Source: Isohypsibius dastychi
Taxonomy: Eukaryota; Tardigrada; Eutardigrada; Parachela; Isohypsibiidae
Length of the DNA stretch: 20,605 bases
Reading direction: 5' to 3'
NCBI GenBank assembly: GCA_034696485.1
Contig: JAQIWT010000428.1
Location: 1-20,605, forward strand
Shown: piece by piece, positions 1-9,565 of the stretch
Layout of the letters: every line of letters begins with the position of its first letter
Position numbering within the stretch: the first letter of the stretch is position 1
Notes under the pieces: generated by a model
Database searches by the model: none
What the model was told of the DNA's origin: nothing
Seen by the model: only the letters and a program-made list of their open reading frames with translations
Made by a program: the position numbers and the translations under genes

Positions 1-644
1 CCAACTCTTGTTCTGATTTTCGATCTTGTTCTTAGAAATGGAATATCTTTCGATAAAAAAATCGTACATCGTAAAATTAAATTCTGCCTTACAGAGCAAA
101 CCTTCCTCTACCAAATTACATTCATTACGATTTCTTGTGTTGGTTAGCTTTAGAGCCTTAATATCTTTTCAGTGGTGGTTTTACGTTTTGTTGACCATGG
201 TTGGCTGATGTCTGTGCTGTTGCCTGAATCATTCTGAGAACCTTCATTGAGACTGTAGCTGTACTTCGAGCAAACTGAATGAAGCTCAACTGAAAACATT
301 TTCAATCGGTTGCAAAACTATACTGCGTACTGTAGCAAAACACGGTTGATACAATTCATTTGCTGAAAAGTGTGGTACGCAGCTATCACATGTGTTCATG
401 GCAAGTCTGGTAAGTCTGCGAGGGTTGGTTTCAAGGAGTTTACTTAATGTATTCAAGTCTTTGTGCAGATGTGTTCCCTGAGTCTCGGCCACATCGTTTA
501 AGAGTATCCATTCAGTCTTTGACGAATTTTACTAATGTCGGGCACCGGTCTGTCAAAGGTCTTCCTAGTGTCGATGGTCTGGCTTTTGGATTAACGTATG
601 GTACGAACGTGAGACGTGTTTGGTTCGTCCCTAAGACACTCTTT
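1..644. other. Intergenic region downstream of the GPCR
   Basis: No coding exon, RNA gene or repeat could be supported here. Open frames on both strands are short, overlap one another and resemble no family I know. The part next to 645 is probably 3' flank of the GPCR gene, which is transcribed leftwards. The left window edge could contain part of a neighbouring gene's untranslated region, but nothing shows it. Confidence 0.5.
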
Positions 645-650
645 TTTATT
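645..650 (-). promoter_or_regulatory. Poly(A) signal AATAAA for the GPCR gene
   Basis: The plus strand reads TTTATT, which is AATAAA on the minus strand, 29 nt beyond the GPCR stop codon. This implies a very short 3' UTR. The hexamer is seen directly; its use is inferred. Confidence 0.5.
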
Positions 651-679
651 TGGGAGGTGGCGCGCCGTACGTGCTTTGA

Positions 680-1707
680 TCAGCATGTGAACATCCTCAG
701 GTAAGCCTGTCGAAGATCCTTCATGCTTGCCATGAACCAAATGGGATCCAGTGCGGACTGCATCGAAAACAGAAACAGAGAAGCTTGCAAAAACACAGGA
801 TTGGTGAAGGGTCGCAGCATTAACAGCGTGAAATATACCGTCACCGGCGTCCAGAATACCATCACGCTCATGGTCATGAAGCTCAAAACTTTGAAACCAT
901 GGGAGCTCTTTTTGGCGGGTTTCACTGGTCCGGATTGGACCGTGGTCGTCTGAGCAGTAGCCGTGGTGCCGTTTGAGTTGCTCGTACCCTCGAGATTGAT
1001 GATAGCGCGGACTTTTCGGGCGTGTTGGATTTTTCTGTACCATATAATCGGATAGGCTCCGATGATCACCAAATGAGTCAGATTGTAGATGATCATTTGT
1101 ACGGCAAGCGCCCATTCCAACTGAGCACCTGAAATATTTAAAGATGAATCTGCCACGAATTGATTTTATATTTCAGGAGTGTGAGCATACCTGCGTTGAG
1201 ATAACATGGACCATGTCCGGATGAGGGTCGGTAAAACATGGCGTCTTTCATGATTCCCGGTAGTGCAAACAAATGGATATACATCCACATGAAAGCGCAC
1301 ACTGCCAAAGATGTTCGAATCTTCCGGTGATTTCGGTAACTCATTGGTGATAGTACTGCCCAGATTCTGTCGATGGTGATTAACACATGAGAGTTGCGCA
1401 TCCCGGCTTGGATGACCCAAGTTGCGTAGATGTACAGAGTGCACGCCTTGTATCCAAGTGGCCAGTTCTGGTAAAGCGCGTTGACAATATCGAGTGGATT
1501 CTGGACTAGCGCGTTGATGAAGTTTGATAATGCGAGGTTAATGAGGTAGACGTTAAATGGTGTCCACAAGAACGAATTTCTCACAAAGGTCACCAAAATC
1601 GAACCATTGGTTACTAGTGCAATGATACAGATGATGACCAGCCAGATCGATAGCGGTGTCCACTCAGCAACGTTGCTGTGAACCGCGGTGGCGTTCGTGT
1701 CATTCAT
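680..1707 (-). CDS. Class A (rhodopsin-like) G protein-coupled receptor, divergent orphan
   Basis: Plasma-membrane seven-helix receptor, 321 aa, from two exons: 1707-1191 and 1128-680. The 62-nt intron (GTATGC...TTTCAG) is phase 1 and restores N-A-G-A-Q across the junction. The N-terminus carries two N-glycosylation sequons (N2, N5). Landmarks seen: N34 (1.50), C89 (3.25) paired with C168 in loop 2, D113-R114-I115 as the DRY motif, W141 (4.50), F264-W265-T266-P267 in TM6 and D300-P301 in TM7. The sodium-site D2.50 is N62, and position 3.32, which is Asp in amine receptors, is T96. Ligand cannot be assigned, and an aminergic ligand is unlikely. Loop 3 is short (about 40 aa) and rich in Thr, Ser and Lys. 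The start at 1707 opens the frame directly before the sequon-bearing N-terminus. The gene is divergent from the scramblase. Confidence 0.85.
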
Positions 1708-2938
1708 TGTTGGTATGGCCGCTTTGAAGGAAATCTATTTGGCTTTTATGGATTCCGAATATCTGATGAGTGTAGACACTTATCCAGGCAGCCGCCTCTC
1801 TAGAACGAACAATTTTTTTCTGGGGAATTGCAATAACGAGAATCTAGCAGAGTGGAAAAGTATAACTTCATTAGTGTCATGCTATGTGCTTGCACAAAAT
1901 AAGCTTGTGATCGATGTTCAAGAGCATGGTGCTACCAACTCGATTACTGGATGCAGGAACAAATTTCAACATCTTGTGATTCAATTATCAAGGTGGGCAA
2001 TATTGAGCATGAATGCTAGTCATCAACATATACATGGGAATAGCTTTCGGTTTGACTCATGTGAGAGCCTTTAGAAGATAAGCAGTGGAGGGGAACAGCT
2101 AGTTTGCAGTCTGTCTGAACAACAAATCATACACGCGCACTTGTTCTCTTCAGGAAAGATGTTGGGAAAGAGAAAGATTCGGATCGTACGGAAAAATTGA
2201 CTGTCTGGGTAGTTAATTGGCACAGCTAGACGACTTGCAAAAAATGTGAAATGTGAAATTGAAAAATCAGAAACGTTGAAAGCGTGACTGTTTCCCAACT
2301 AGAGGACGACATGAGATCAAATAGAGGTAGTACAAGTGGATCTTTTTCTAATCCATCAAAGTTTTTAAGAAAATGGTCTTTATTTATCTGAATAGTGGAA
2401 GGGATCACTGTGAAGGTTTTCGCGGTGACAGATCATTCATGCTCATGTATCAAATTGGGTGGGTCGAATTTTTTGAAACTTCTGCATCGTGCACAGCTTC
2501 GTTTCCAAATTCCTAGGCCAAACAATTTCAAGATTTCTTGCGATATTTTTTCCATCGACGCGTCAGCTAAGTGCTGATGTATCGATGGTGTTTCTGAAAC
2601 ATAATGTCTCATAAATACTAAACTGTGCCGAACAATCGCCGACAACAAATATCGCGATTCGAATCACTTGCGAGTGTGCCTTCGAGTCGTTACCTTGACG
2701 CCGTCCATTACGCAGCGCAGTTTCGTTTCGAAATATGAAACTCTTCTTTTTGTGCAATCTCCATTACCATCAACACATCTAAGAAGTCGTTCTCCTTCGT
2801 TCATAAGCACTCTCTCGTGTATGCACCTACGCGAGACCTCTTCAACTTGCATCTAAATTCCATGATCGAATTTGAATAAGAACATCCGCTCTATTTTGCT
2901 TCATGTAGCGGCGCCCAGTTTGTATTGTACTTTCCAAA
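1708..2938. other. Intergenic spacer between divergent GPCR and scramblase genes
   Basis: About 1.2 kb between two divergent start codons, so it must hold both 5' UTRs and promoters. No TATA box, repeat or RNA gene could be supported. Open frames up to 128 codons (e.g. 1688-2074) lack any recognisable family pattern, and the longest overlaps the antisense of the GPCR start. I see nothing else in it. Confidence 0.5.
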
Positions 2939-4526
2939 ATGGACAAAGCTGATCTTGGGAGGCTGAATATTCAGGTGACACAACAGCCGACTGGAGATGT
3001 CAACATTTCAGGGTCACCGGCTGCCACCGATATACCACCTGGACTGGAATACCTAACTAATGTTGAACACCTTATCGTGCATCAAAAGATCCATCTTCTT
3101 GAAGGTAAGCCAGCCTTGGTTCAGTAGCGTTATCAAATTCAATGTGGCCAAGCTTGACAGCCGCGACTGGGTTCGACCAGGCCAACAAATATATCATCAC
3201 CAATCTTGCTGGGCAGCAAGCATATCATGCATCTGAGACCACTCACTGTCTCACACGGTTCTGCTGTGGACCACGGCGTGATTTTGATATCGAAATAGTG
3301 GACAATTACCAACGGAGAGCAATACATTTACACAGGCCTCTCCGATGCCAGTCCTGCTGTTTTCCAACTTGTTTGCAGGTAAAACGAGGTTCGCAGCATT
3401 GTGTCTAGCGATTTGCGTAAGGGAAGTCCAACAAATTGTAATATTTCGTTACGGAGAATGTGTGGAGAGCGTTTTCTTTTGCGATGCCGTGTTTGATAGC
3501 GTTAACACCTGGTGGTAAATTAGACAAAGGGTTGTAAATTTCTTGGGTAGCCGGGGCTCCACGGCATTTAGACCAGCTAGTTCTTTAGCTTGGAACAAGT
3601 TAGTGTCGTGCATCCTACACGCTACTTCGTGCAGCTGGAATGTCGCTTACCACTGGTAGCATTTCTCGACTCTAGCTGGAAGACTCTGGCTGGAATTTAA
3701 ATTATCATTAGATGCGTAAGAGTCTGTGATTGACTGAAACAAAGACCGGTGGTAAAATTTGTGGAATCAGACAAGTGGTTAAGATAAGGTGAGATCAGGT
3801 GGGTGGCGCTCGCAATCAAGAAGTCATCTTGACCTGAATTTGAGAATTTGACGAGAATTTTATAGATTAAGTTGGATATACTTCGAATCTTATGCTAGAC
3901 TGACAGAGCCTGGATGTTGAACAGCAGATACTCTTAGAGGTGCCTTGACCAAATAATTAACTGAATCCAACAACGCTTTCGTTTTTTCAGAAAATGGAGG
4001 TGACAGATGCAGCCGGGGCTCCACTTGGTTTTGTTTGTCAAGAATGGAGCCTTATGTCGCCCAAACTCCGAGTGGAAAACATGAACCATGAAACGATCTT
4101 TATGATTAAAGGACCCATCTGCGCCTGCAAATGTTGCAGTGAAGTGGAGTTCAAGGTGAGTCATGGAGACTATGTTGGACGCATTTCAGGTTCCGTACTG
4201 GTGGCGTCCAGAATCTTGCATCTTAGCTCTATGTAATCAGTGGTGTAAATTGACATTTTTCAGGTGTTAAAACTTGATGGAGTCAGTCAGATTGGCAAGA
4301 TCGCGAAGCATTGGGGTGGTATGGCCAAAGAGGTCTTCACCGACGCGGACACGTTTGGCGTCGAATTTCCTATCGATCTGGACGTCAAAGCAAAAGCTAC
4401 ACTTCTTGGAGCAACGTTTTTGATCGTAGGTGTTATCCTTGTCATACTCACTTCAACCAAGCCACATCTTCTTCATAAGCAGCTATCTTTCAGGATTTCA
4501 TGTACTTCGAAAGCGCCAGAAAGTAA
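2939..4526 (+). CDS. Phospholipid scramblase family protein (PLSCR-like)
   Basis: Membrane protein of the family linked to Ca2+-dependent, ATP-independent movement of phospholipids between leaflets. Five exons: 2939-3104, 3161-3378, 3991-4155, 4264-4425, 4494-4526, giving 247 aa with every phase matching. Seen: PPGLEYLT near residue 34 starting the scramblase domain; LLEAATGF and NKY across intron 1; cysteine-rich CQSCCFPTC (C118, C121, C122, C126), a candidate palmitoylation site; a second cluster CKCC in exon 3; the conserved DADTFGVEFPIDLDV segment (210-224), matching the family's Ca2+-binding loop; and a hydrophobic C-terminal helix ending FESARK. The 33-nt last exon encodes DFMYFESARK, the family's usual end. 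Only about 33 residues precede the domain, so the long proline-rich N-terminus of human PLSCR1 is absent. The ATG sits in a good context (AAAATGG). Introns are 56, 612, 108 and 68 nt. Confidence 0.93.
3379..3990 (+). other. Long intron 2 of the scramblase gene (612 nt)
   Basis: The longest intron in the window, from CAG|GTAAAA to a T-rich TTTTTTCAG acceptor; both flanks are phase 0. No internal open frame, RNA gene or transposon end could be supported. A 14-nt string at 3549-3562 recurs in exon 3 at 4011-4024, which is about what chance allows. Confidence 0.7.
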
Positions 4527-4785
4527 CAACCTTGTGTGGTCAAAATCCGTCAACTGAGCTAACCGACCACTTGCGTTTCTCATGAGGGCTTTCATCTTAT
4601 GTTTCTTGTCCACCGCCCTTCATTTTTTGGCGGTGCATTGCTTTGCGAGACTGGTGAGGTGCACAAAAATGGTTAAACTAAGTGGTTCTGTAGCAGATTC
4701 TTAGATTTAACAAATATCGACTTTATCAATCTTCCAGTCACTTCTATCCTATCAGATTTTTGTTCCACTATGGAACTACGAGAAC

Positions 4786-4807
4786 AAATGTCATATATAT
4801 GACATTT
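4786..4807. repeat. 22-bp perfect AT-rich palindrome
   Basis: The stretch equals its own reverse complement over 22 bases: half-site AAATGTCATAT followed by its inverse. It sits about 340 nt upstream of the next start codon, followed by TATA-like repeats. It could be a dimeric factor site, a cruciform-prone sequence or chance. No function is shown. Confidence 0.6.
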
Positions 4808-4933
4808 ATATACATGAATACACGTATATATAATGAAAAGAAGCAGACTGGATACCTGATGAGGCACAGAATGGATGTTTCCTGTGTGACTTATCATGCG
4901 AGCAGAATTCACCAAGTCGATAACACCACAACA

Positions 4934-4944
4934 CCCCCCCCCCC
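4934..4944 (+). repeat. C11 homopolymer
   Basis: Eleven consecutive C residues, about 200 nt upstream of the start at 5146. The length of such tracts is prone to sequencing error and to slippage. It lies outside any exon in my model, so a length change would not affect a reading frame. Confidence 0.9.
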
Positions 4945-5145
4945 TTTGGACCGACACAGTTCGTTTCTCGTGATTTCGTGCATCGCCTCTGCGTGTTCCG
5001 TGTTCCCTCCATTTCATCACTTCTGCGACTACGTAGTTGCCAGTTGGGCACATTTACCTTCCTCATTGATCTCGTTTTCTGTCTGTTGAATTCTCTTTGC
5101 CTCCATCTCATTTCCATCCACAATTCGAACTCGTTTTACTCGAGC

Positions 5146-7472
5146 ATGTCTGACGAGGAACCTGTTGAAGAACCACTGACAGAAGATGAACTGGCCGAAC
5201 TTCTTGCTCCACACAAAAAAGGTAGAGAAGAAGCTCTGTGTTTTGCCCTTCGATGATCGAAACATTCGACGTTTTCCAGGAGACCGTCCCTACTGCCTCC
5301 ATCAAGGAAAATGGTACAAAGCGTTTATTGATCGCGTGGAAGAAAGCGTTCATCGAGGCGTCAAAGTCCCGTCATATTACGTCACCTATCCTAGATACGG
5401 ACAGAGGTAAGTTCTTTGAATAACATCGAAAAGATCGAAAAGATTCAGTCTTGTTTTGTAATATTGCTGGATTGTCCTTCTTTGTGTTCCAAAGGTGATC
5501 TGGGTATCTTGGGAGCATTTTCATCCAACTCACACCCCAGTTTGTTTGTATGCTTCAAGGTACGACGAATTCGTCATGGGAGACGCGCTGAAAGCAGTCA
5601 CTCCGGAGAATACCGCACTGATCAAGAAAGAAAATGATGCGTTCGAGTGAGTTGGTCTGCGGTTTAGTACTTCAGCTGGCTTGCGTATCACTGTTCTAAA
5701 CTAGAATTGGTTGCAGCTTGAGTCAAAAACGAAAACCTCCTGCGAAGCGCAAACGCTCGCAAAAGAAGAAGAAACCAGCCAAAAAGCGCAAAACTGCGAA
5801 GAAACGGTTACGAGTTGCTTCATATCATCCGGAGGGAGGTTCTGAGTCGGATTCTCCTGAATCAAGCTACGATATACCCACCAAACGATGTACGGTCTTC
5901 CTGATGAAGAAACGCGAACTTTCATTTATTTTGATGTCCTTTTGCAGACCAGTTCCGGAAATCGAGAATTCGGGTTGCTAACAACAATGCATTGGCACCT
6001 GGCTCAATCGCAGAAGCCAGCTCGAACCCGTCAGATGTATCGTGGAATTTGCCAAAGCAGCTGGGTAATCTGGCACCAACCTCGGGATTTGGTCAAGAAT
6101 GCCAGCAGTTAGCAACTTCCAGTTCGTACTAGCCAATCAGTTCAGATTCTCTTGGGGTTGAAGTCTACCAGATATTGTTCGAAGGTCACGCGTCAATTGT
6201 CAATGCGTCGAATGATGGCGAAGGAAATCCGGGACTCCAACTGGGCGCATCTGACCTCACTTCCGGTATCATGGAAATCGATGCAGCGGAACAGATTCAG
6301 CCGTCGGAAGATTCTCCGGGAACTGAGTGTATCTCTTCGAGCTCGATGAAAGCTTTAGTTCCGGTTCCTGGTATTGAACCGGAAGTCCAGTTGATCGCTG
6401 TTCTTCGATCCACTCGAACCACCAGACCATCATCTGGCCGTTCTTCTCAGAATTCCTCGACTGAATTCCATGCTCGCACTTGGCCAGTTCCAGTTGTACA
6501 TTTACAGTCTGTACCCGTTATGGCACCTGTTGCATCCGTCATGCCGATCATGGCGGAGATCGGCTCTCAGACTGAAGAACTTCCGGCCACGCAGTCTGGT
6601 GGTAAGTTGCTTTGCCGCAAGATTGATTATAACTTTGAGTTTGAGATTTTGAAACTGACATGACTGGACATTTTTTGTTGCAGTTGAAACAAAGTTGTAT
6701 AATCGATTACTCTGCAAACTGATGCAAAGTTACATCGGCAAAAGTTTGTCTGGCCTTGACTGTCCTCGATTCAAGTTGAAAACGGGTGAATCGGGACGTC
6801 TTATGTCATTTGCTGCTGTGGAGGAGCAGAGCGATTTCCTTGTGACCTTTTCGATCGTTTCTGAATGTGGCAAGGAAGTATCCAGTATGTTCATCCACAT
6901 TTACTGGCATGAGATATCTTTTAAAGGCAGATGGTTTTTCTGTAGGATTTGATCTTCAACGATCTACAGAACCGGAGTTATTTGGGAAGCTGAAGGTTGA
7001 CGGATTTTCGTTGACGGAAATTGTCACTCGTCATATTGACAGCGTCCGAGTCGAAATTCCAACATTCACTGCGTTTGCAAACCAGCCGCCAGATTTTTTC
7101 TTCATTTCCGACGAAGAGAACAAATTTCCGGCTCATTCCTTTATCATGTCAGCTATTTCGCCATTTTTGGCTGATCAGCTCAAAGGCCGACCATCGGAAC
7201 TCAAGCTGGAAGGAGTCCAGGATGACATCTTGGAAGCTTTTTTGGAGCTCGTCTATGAGAAACCATGTCGTTCCTTGAAGGAAAACTACGCGTCTCTCAA
7301 AGTTATCTTTGACGAATTGCAGATCATTGGTGGATTGGAGACTTTCGCCGGTCGAACTCGAACAGTTTCAATGGAAGTTGCAGATGAAGGACAAGGGGTG
7401 GATCGCCGTGGAAAGAATGAAAAGGCAAAAAGTGCGAATCCTTCCAGTGGAACTCTGAAGGTGATCAACTGA
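5146..7472 (+). CDS. Chromo-barrel domain (MRG15/MSL3-type) and BTB domain fusion protein
   Basis: Eight exons: 5146-5221, 5280-5406, 5560-5646, 5717-5889, 5948-6064, 6146-6601, 6684-6884, 6946-7472; 587 aa, all phases compatible. Order: acidic N-terminus (1-25); chromo-barrel about 26-95 with GDRPYCLHQGKWYKAF and YYVTYPRYGQRYDEFV, which line up with the MRG15 chromo-barrel; a very basic Lys/Arg segment (101-127), probably nuclear; a Ser/Pro-rich linker; an unrecognised block (346-456); and a BTB domain about 460-550 with FPAHSFIMSA and LELVYEKPC. Y38, Y62, Y65 and Y69 fall at the methyl-lysine cage positions. No MRG domain follows. A nuclear, Cul3-type adaptor reading a histone mark is conceivable, but only as inference. 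Alternative: two genes, with the second starting near the ATG at 6722; against this are a GTAAGT donor at 6602 and TTGCAG acceptor at 6683 in matching phase. A weak donor at 7461 (AAG|GTGATC) could extend the 3' end. Confidence 0.62.
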
Positions 7473-8221
7473 ATTTGCTTTTTTATGGAATGATACGGTA
7501 TATTTTTATGTATCACGAATGCGGTGACCTTTTGTTTTCTTTGAAATCACCTTCCCGATCGATTTGACAGCTCTGTGTCTTTGGTTTTATCTTTTATTGT
7601 TTTGGATATGGTTGGTTATATTGGTTTTCCTATTCACTGCGACATTTTGCAATTAACATTTTATCAGAATAAAGGCAGTTCGGATGTGCGAACTAATGAT
7701 AACAATGTGAAATGTTATGCCATTTTATTCGATTCAAGATGGCGGTCCAATGTTCAGTGTCTCTTCTTCAGTGCTCAACAAACATGCATAGTGGCCCATC
7801 GAGGTTGAGTTAATGGTGATCTCTCTTTGTCTACCACAATTTCATGCGATGACCAATTTATTGCGCTATGGTGAATGGAGACGAACAAAGAAAGGGAAGA
7901 GAAGGCGAGGCGAGAGACAAGATCAAAGATCCGACGCTTTCTTTTTAGGGAGATCATTAATTAGTGTCGTTCACAGGGTGGACCAGTTTCCAACAGAAAA
8001 AATTCTTCCCCAAGTGGACATTGATTACTGACATATAGCACACACATGGCACGGTCAGCTGGCTCCGAAATGCAGAATCCGAGGACACTGATTTCGAATC
8101 GTTCTTTGTTTCTCGTTTTCAGGAATTCCTTTTATTGCGGTAGATTAGAAATAAATCTGCATGATTCATCTGCGCGTTTCAACTGATTTGGACCTGATTT
8201 TATTCTCGAATTATACCCACC
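7473..8221. other. Spacer between the two BTB genes (3' UTR plus promoter)
   Basis: Probably the 3' UTR of the first BTB gene, then the 5' region of the second. AATAAA occurs at 7668-7673 and again at 8150-8155. A good acceptor-like TTTTCAG ends at 8122 and would encode only six more residues if joined to the weak donor at 7461, so I left it out of the model. No RNA gene or repeat was recognised. Confidence 0.5.
7668..7673 (+). promoter_or_regulatory. Poly(A) signal AATAAA, chromo-barrel/BTB gene
   Basis: First canonical hexamer after the stop codon at 7470-7472, about 195 nt downstream. Its use is inferred. A second hexamer at 8150-8155 is an alternative if the transcript runs further. Confidence 0.45.
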
Positions 8222-9497
8222 ATGTTGCCGAACGAAACTCCTGAACGCCAGTTAATCAAAAAGATTCTAGCAATGCCGCCGGATATTCACCTGTTGAGTT
8301 CCAATGGAGAAAAAGTGCCAGCCCATAAATTAATTCTTGCAGCATGTTCCCCCGTCTTCAACAGAATGTTCAACGATGGTGCGGAAAATAAAATGGGAGA
8401 AATTCAGATTGCCACCAATCACTCAACGGGAGCACTTGTTGCAGCCGTCCAGCTGATTTATTCCCAGCCATGTCTGGCACTGAAAGAACATGTTTTGGAG
8501 CTGATGGAAATATTTGATTTTTATCAACTGGGAAGTCTGACAGTATTGACCGGAGAGGCTAGGCTGGAGAGGATCATAACGAAGGACAATGTGGCCGATA
8601 TATTCTTTGCGGCGGCGAAATTCAAGCAAATCGAAACTTTGACAATGGCCAAAAAGATGATCGAGGAAAATAAGGTTGACATATTTGCATCGGAAAGCTG
8701 GAAGACTGGCAAGCGAAAAGGAATGACGCTGGATGAGAAGGGAATCGAAGTCATTTTTGAAGTCTCGAAGAAGTAAGCATGAAAAAACTTGTACATTATA
8801 TTTTCGACTTTTTGATTCAAGTCGGTGGAATAACTGTTGATTATTGGATGCAAGCTACTGTTTGGTTTTCATTTTGATTTATTTAATCATAACTAATACT
8901 TTTATACAGTAACTGCATTCTTGTCAAATTTGGTTTAAAGTTATTGAACACTTACTAGTACTGAGTTTTCCGATCCGCAACAACTATAATTCGTTTGACC
9001 AAGTACCCTTTAATACTCTGTCATTCTTGTTGAAATTCTTAAGAATGAATAACCAATCGCTGAATAAAACGTTCTAAATGTGTGTTTTCTCGTGAATGAA
9101 TTATATTCGCTCAATTAATTCCAATTTTTTTAACTATTATTACTGCAAATCTGTCATATACAATTTTATTCATTGTAATTTTGCTTTAGATTGGTTTTAA
9201 TTTGTTTGTGTTACTGTTTGCTGCACCGAACTGTATAGTTGTGCGAACTGTATACTGCGTTGAAATTCGAACAGTCTATGCTTTTCTTTCAAAAATTGAC
9301 GTTCTTGGGTTTTCAGAGTGGAATCCCTCAAGCAGTTGAAACCAAGTCCAGCGCCTGCTGCGCAAGCCTTAATCCTACCCAGCGGGCTGTCCAGAGTAAC
9401 CCCGTTAGGAGGGTTCACACAGTCACAGTTCATCCTTGTCCAGAGTCCTCAACCAAAAGGGCCAGCAATTCCACTGTCATTCAATATTTACAAATGA
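8222..9497 (+). CDS. BTB/BACK-domain protein, SPOP-like without MATH domain
   Basis: Two exons: 8222-8772 and 9317-9497; 243 aa. The BTB domain (about 19-112) shows PPDIHLLSSNG, VPAHKLILAACSPVF and LIYSQPCLALKEH. A BACK/3-box-like helical region (about 120-180) shows NVADIFFAAAKF and MIEENKVDIFASESW, resembling the C-terminal part of SPOP. Known relatives dimerise through BTB and bind Cullin-3 as substrate adaptors; there is no MATH substrate-binding domain here. If the first exon is read through, it ends at TAA 8774-8776 (184 aa), but the sequence there is AA|GTAAGC, a strong phase-2 donor. An acceptor TTTTCAG ending at 9316 restores AA|A GTG and adds a Pro/Gln-rich tail of about 59 residues. 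The start at 8222 has a CACC ATG context. The BTB domain is paralogous to that of the gene upstream. Confidence 0.75.
8773..9316 (+). other. Intron (544 nt) of the BTB/BACK gene with internal poly(A) signal
   Basis: Donor AA|GTAAGC, acceptor GGGTTTTCAG. It is AT-rich compared with the flanking exons. It contains AATAAA at 9063-9068, so a transcript ending inside the intron would encode the 184-aa form. No other gene is seen in it. Confidence 0.6.
9063..9068 (+). promoter_or_regulatory. Intronic poly(A) signal AATAAA of the BTB/BACK gene
   Basis: Canonical hexamer about 290 nt after the TAA formed at the donor. It would terminate an intron-retained short isoform. Its use is inferred. Confidence 0.4.
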
Positions 9498-9559
9498 ACA
9501 TCGTTCAACTGGCTGTCCGGATCAAGTTTATTTTTGCTTCCGCAACAACGCAGATGGAT

Positions 9560-9565
9560 ATTAAA
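9560..9565 (+). promoter_or_regulatory. Variant poly(A) signal ATTAAA of the BTB/BACK gene
   Basis: The commonest variant hexamer, about 60 nt after the stop codon at 9495-9497 of the spliced form. It fits the two-exon model. Its use is inferred. Confidence 0.4.

Larger units (their letters stand above)
4527..5145. other. Intergenic spacer between the scramblase and the chromo-barrel/BTB gene
   Basis: Contains the scramblase 3' flank and the promoter/5' UTR of the next gene. No AATAAA or ATTAAA was found for the scramblase on the plus strand. The region holds a 22-bp perfect palindrome (4786-4807), a TATA-rich tract just after it, and a run of 11 C (4934-4944). No gene can be supported. Confidence 0.5.

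Noticed and set aside
591-1115. 174-codon minus-strand open frame.
   Set aside because: It is a shadow in another frame of GPCR exon 2; the real frame shows TM5-TM7.
1688-2074. 128-codon open frame on the plus strand.
   Set aside because: It overlaps the antisense of the GPCR start, has no family pattern and lies in a promoter region.
3549-4024. A 14-nt string in scramblase intron 2 repeated in exon 3, suggesting a decayed duplicate exon.
   Set aside because: Similarity stops at the 14-mer; one such match is about what chance gives in 20 kb.
5186-5410. Apparent frameshift near the A6 run at 5215-5220: the acidic N-terminus and the chromo-barrel lie in different frames.
   Set aside because: A 58-nt intron (G|GTAGAG at 5222 to TTTTCCAG ending at 5279) joins the two frames in phase and gives KK-GDRPYC, which matches the family start. 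No frameshift is needed.
6130-6132. In-frame TAG within the chromo-barrel/BTB gene, suggesting a pseudogene or a tiny 15-nt intron.
   Set aside because: It falls inside an ordinary 81-nt intron (6065-6145, G|GTAATC to TTCAG) with matching phase.
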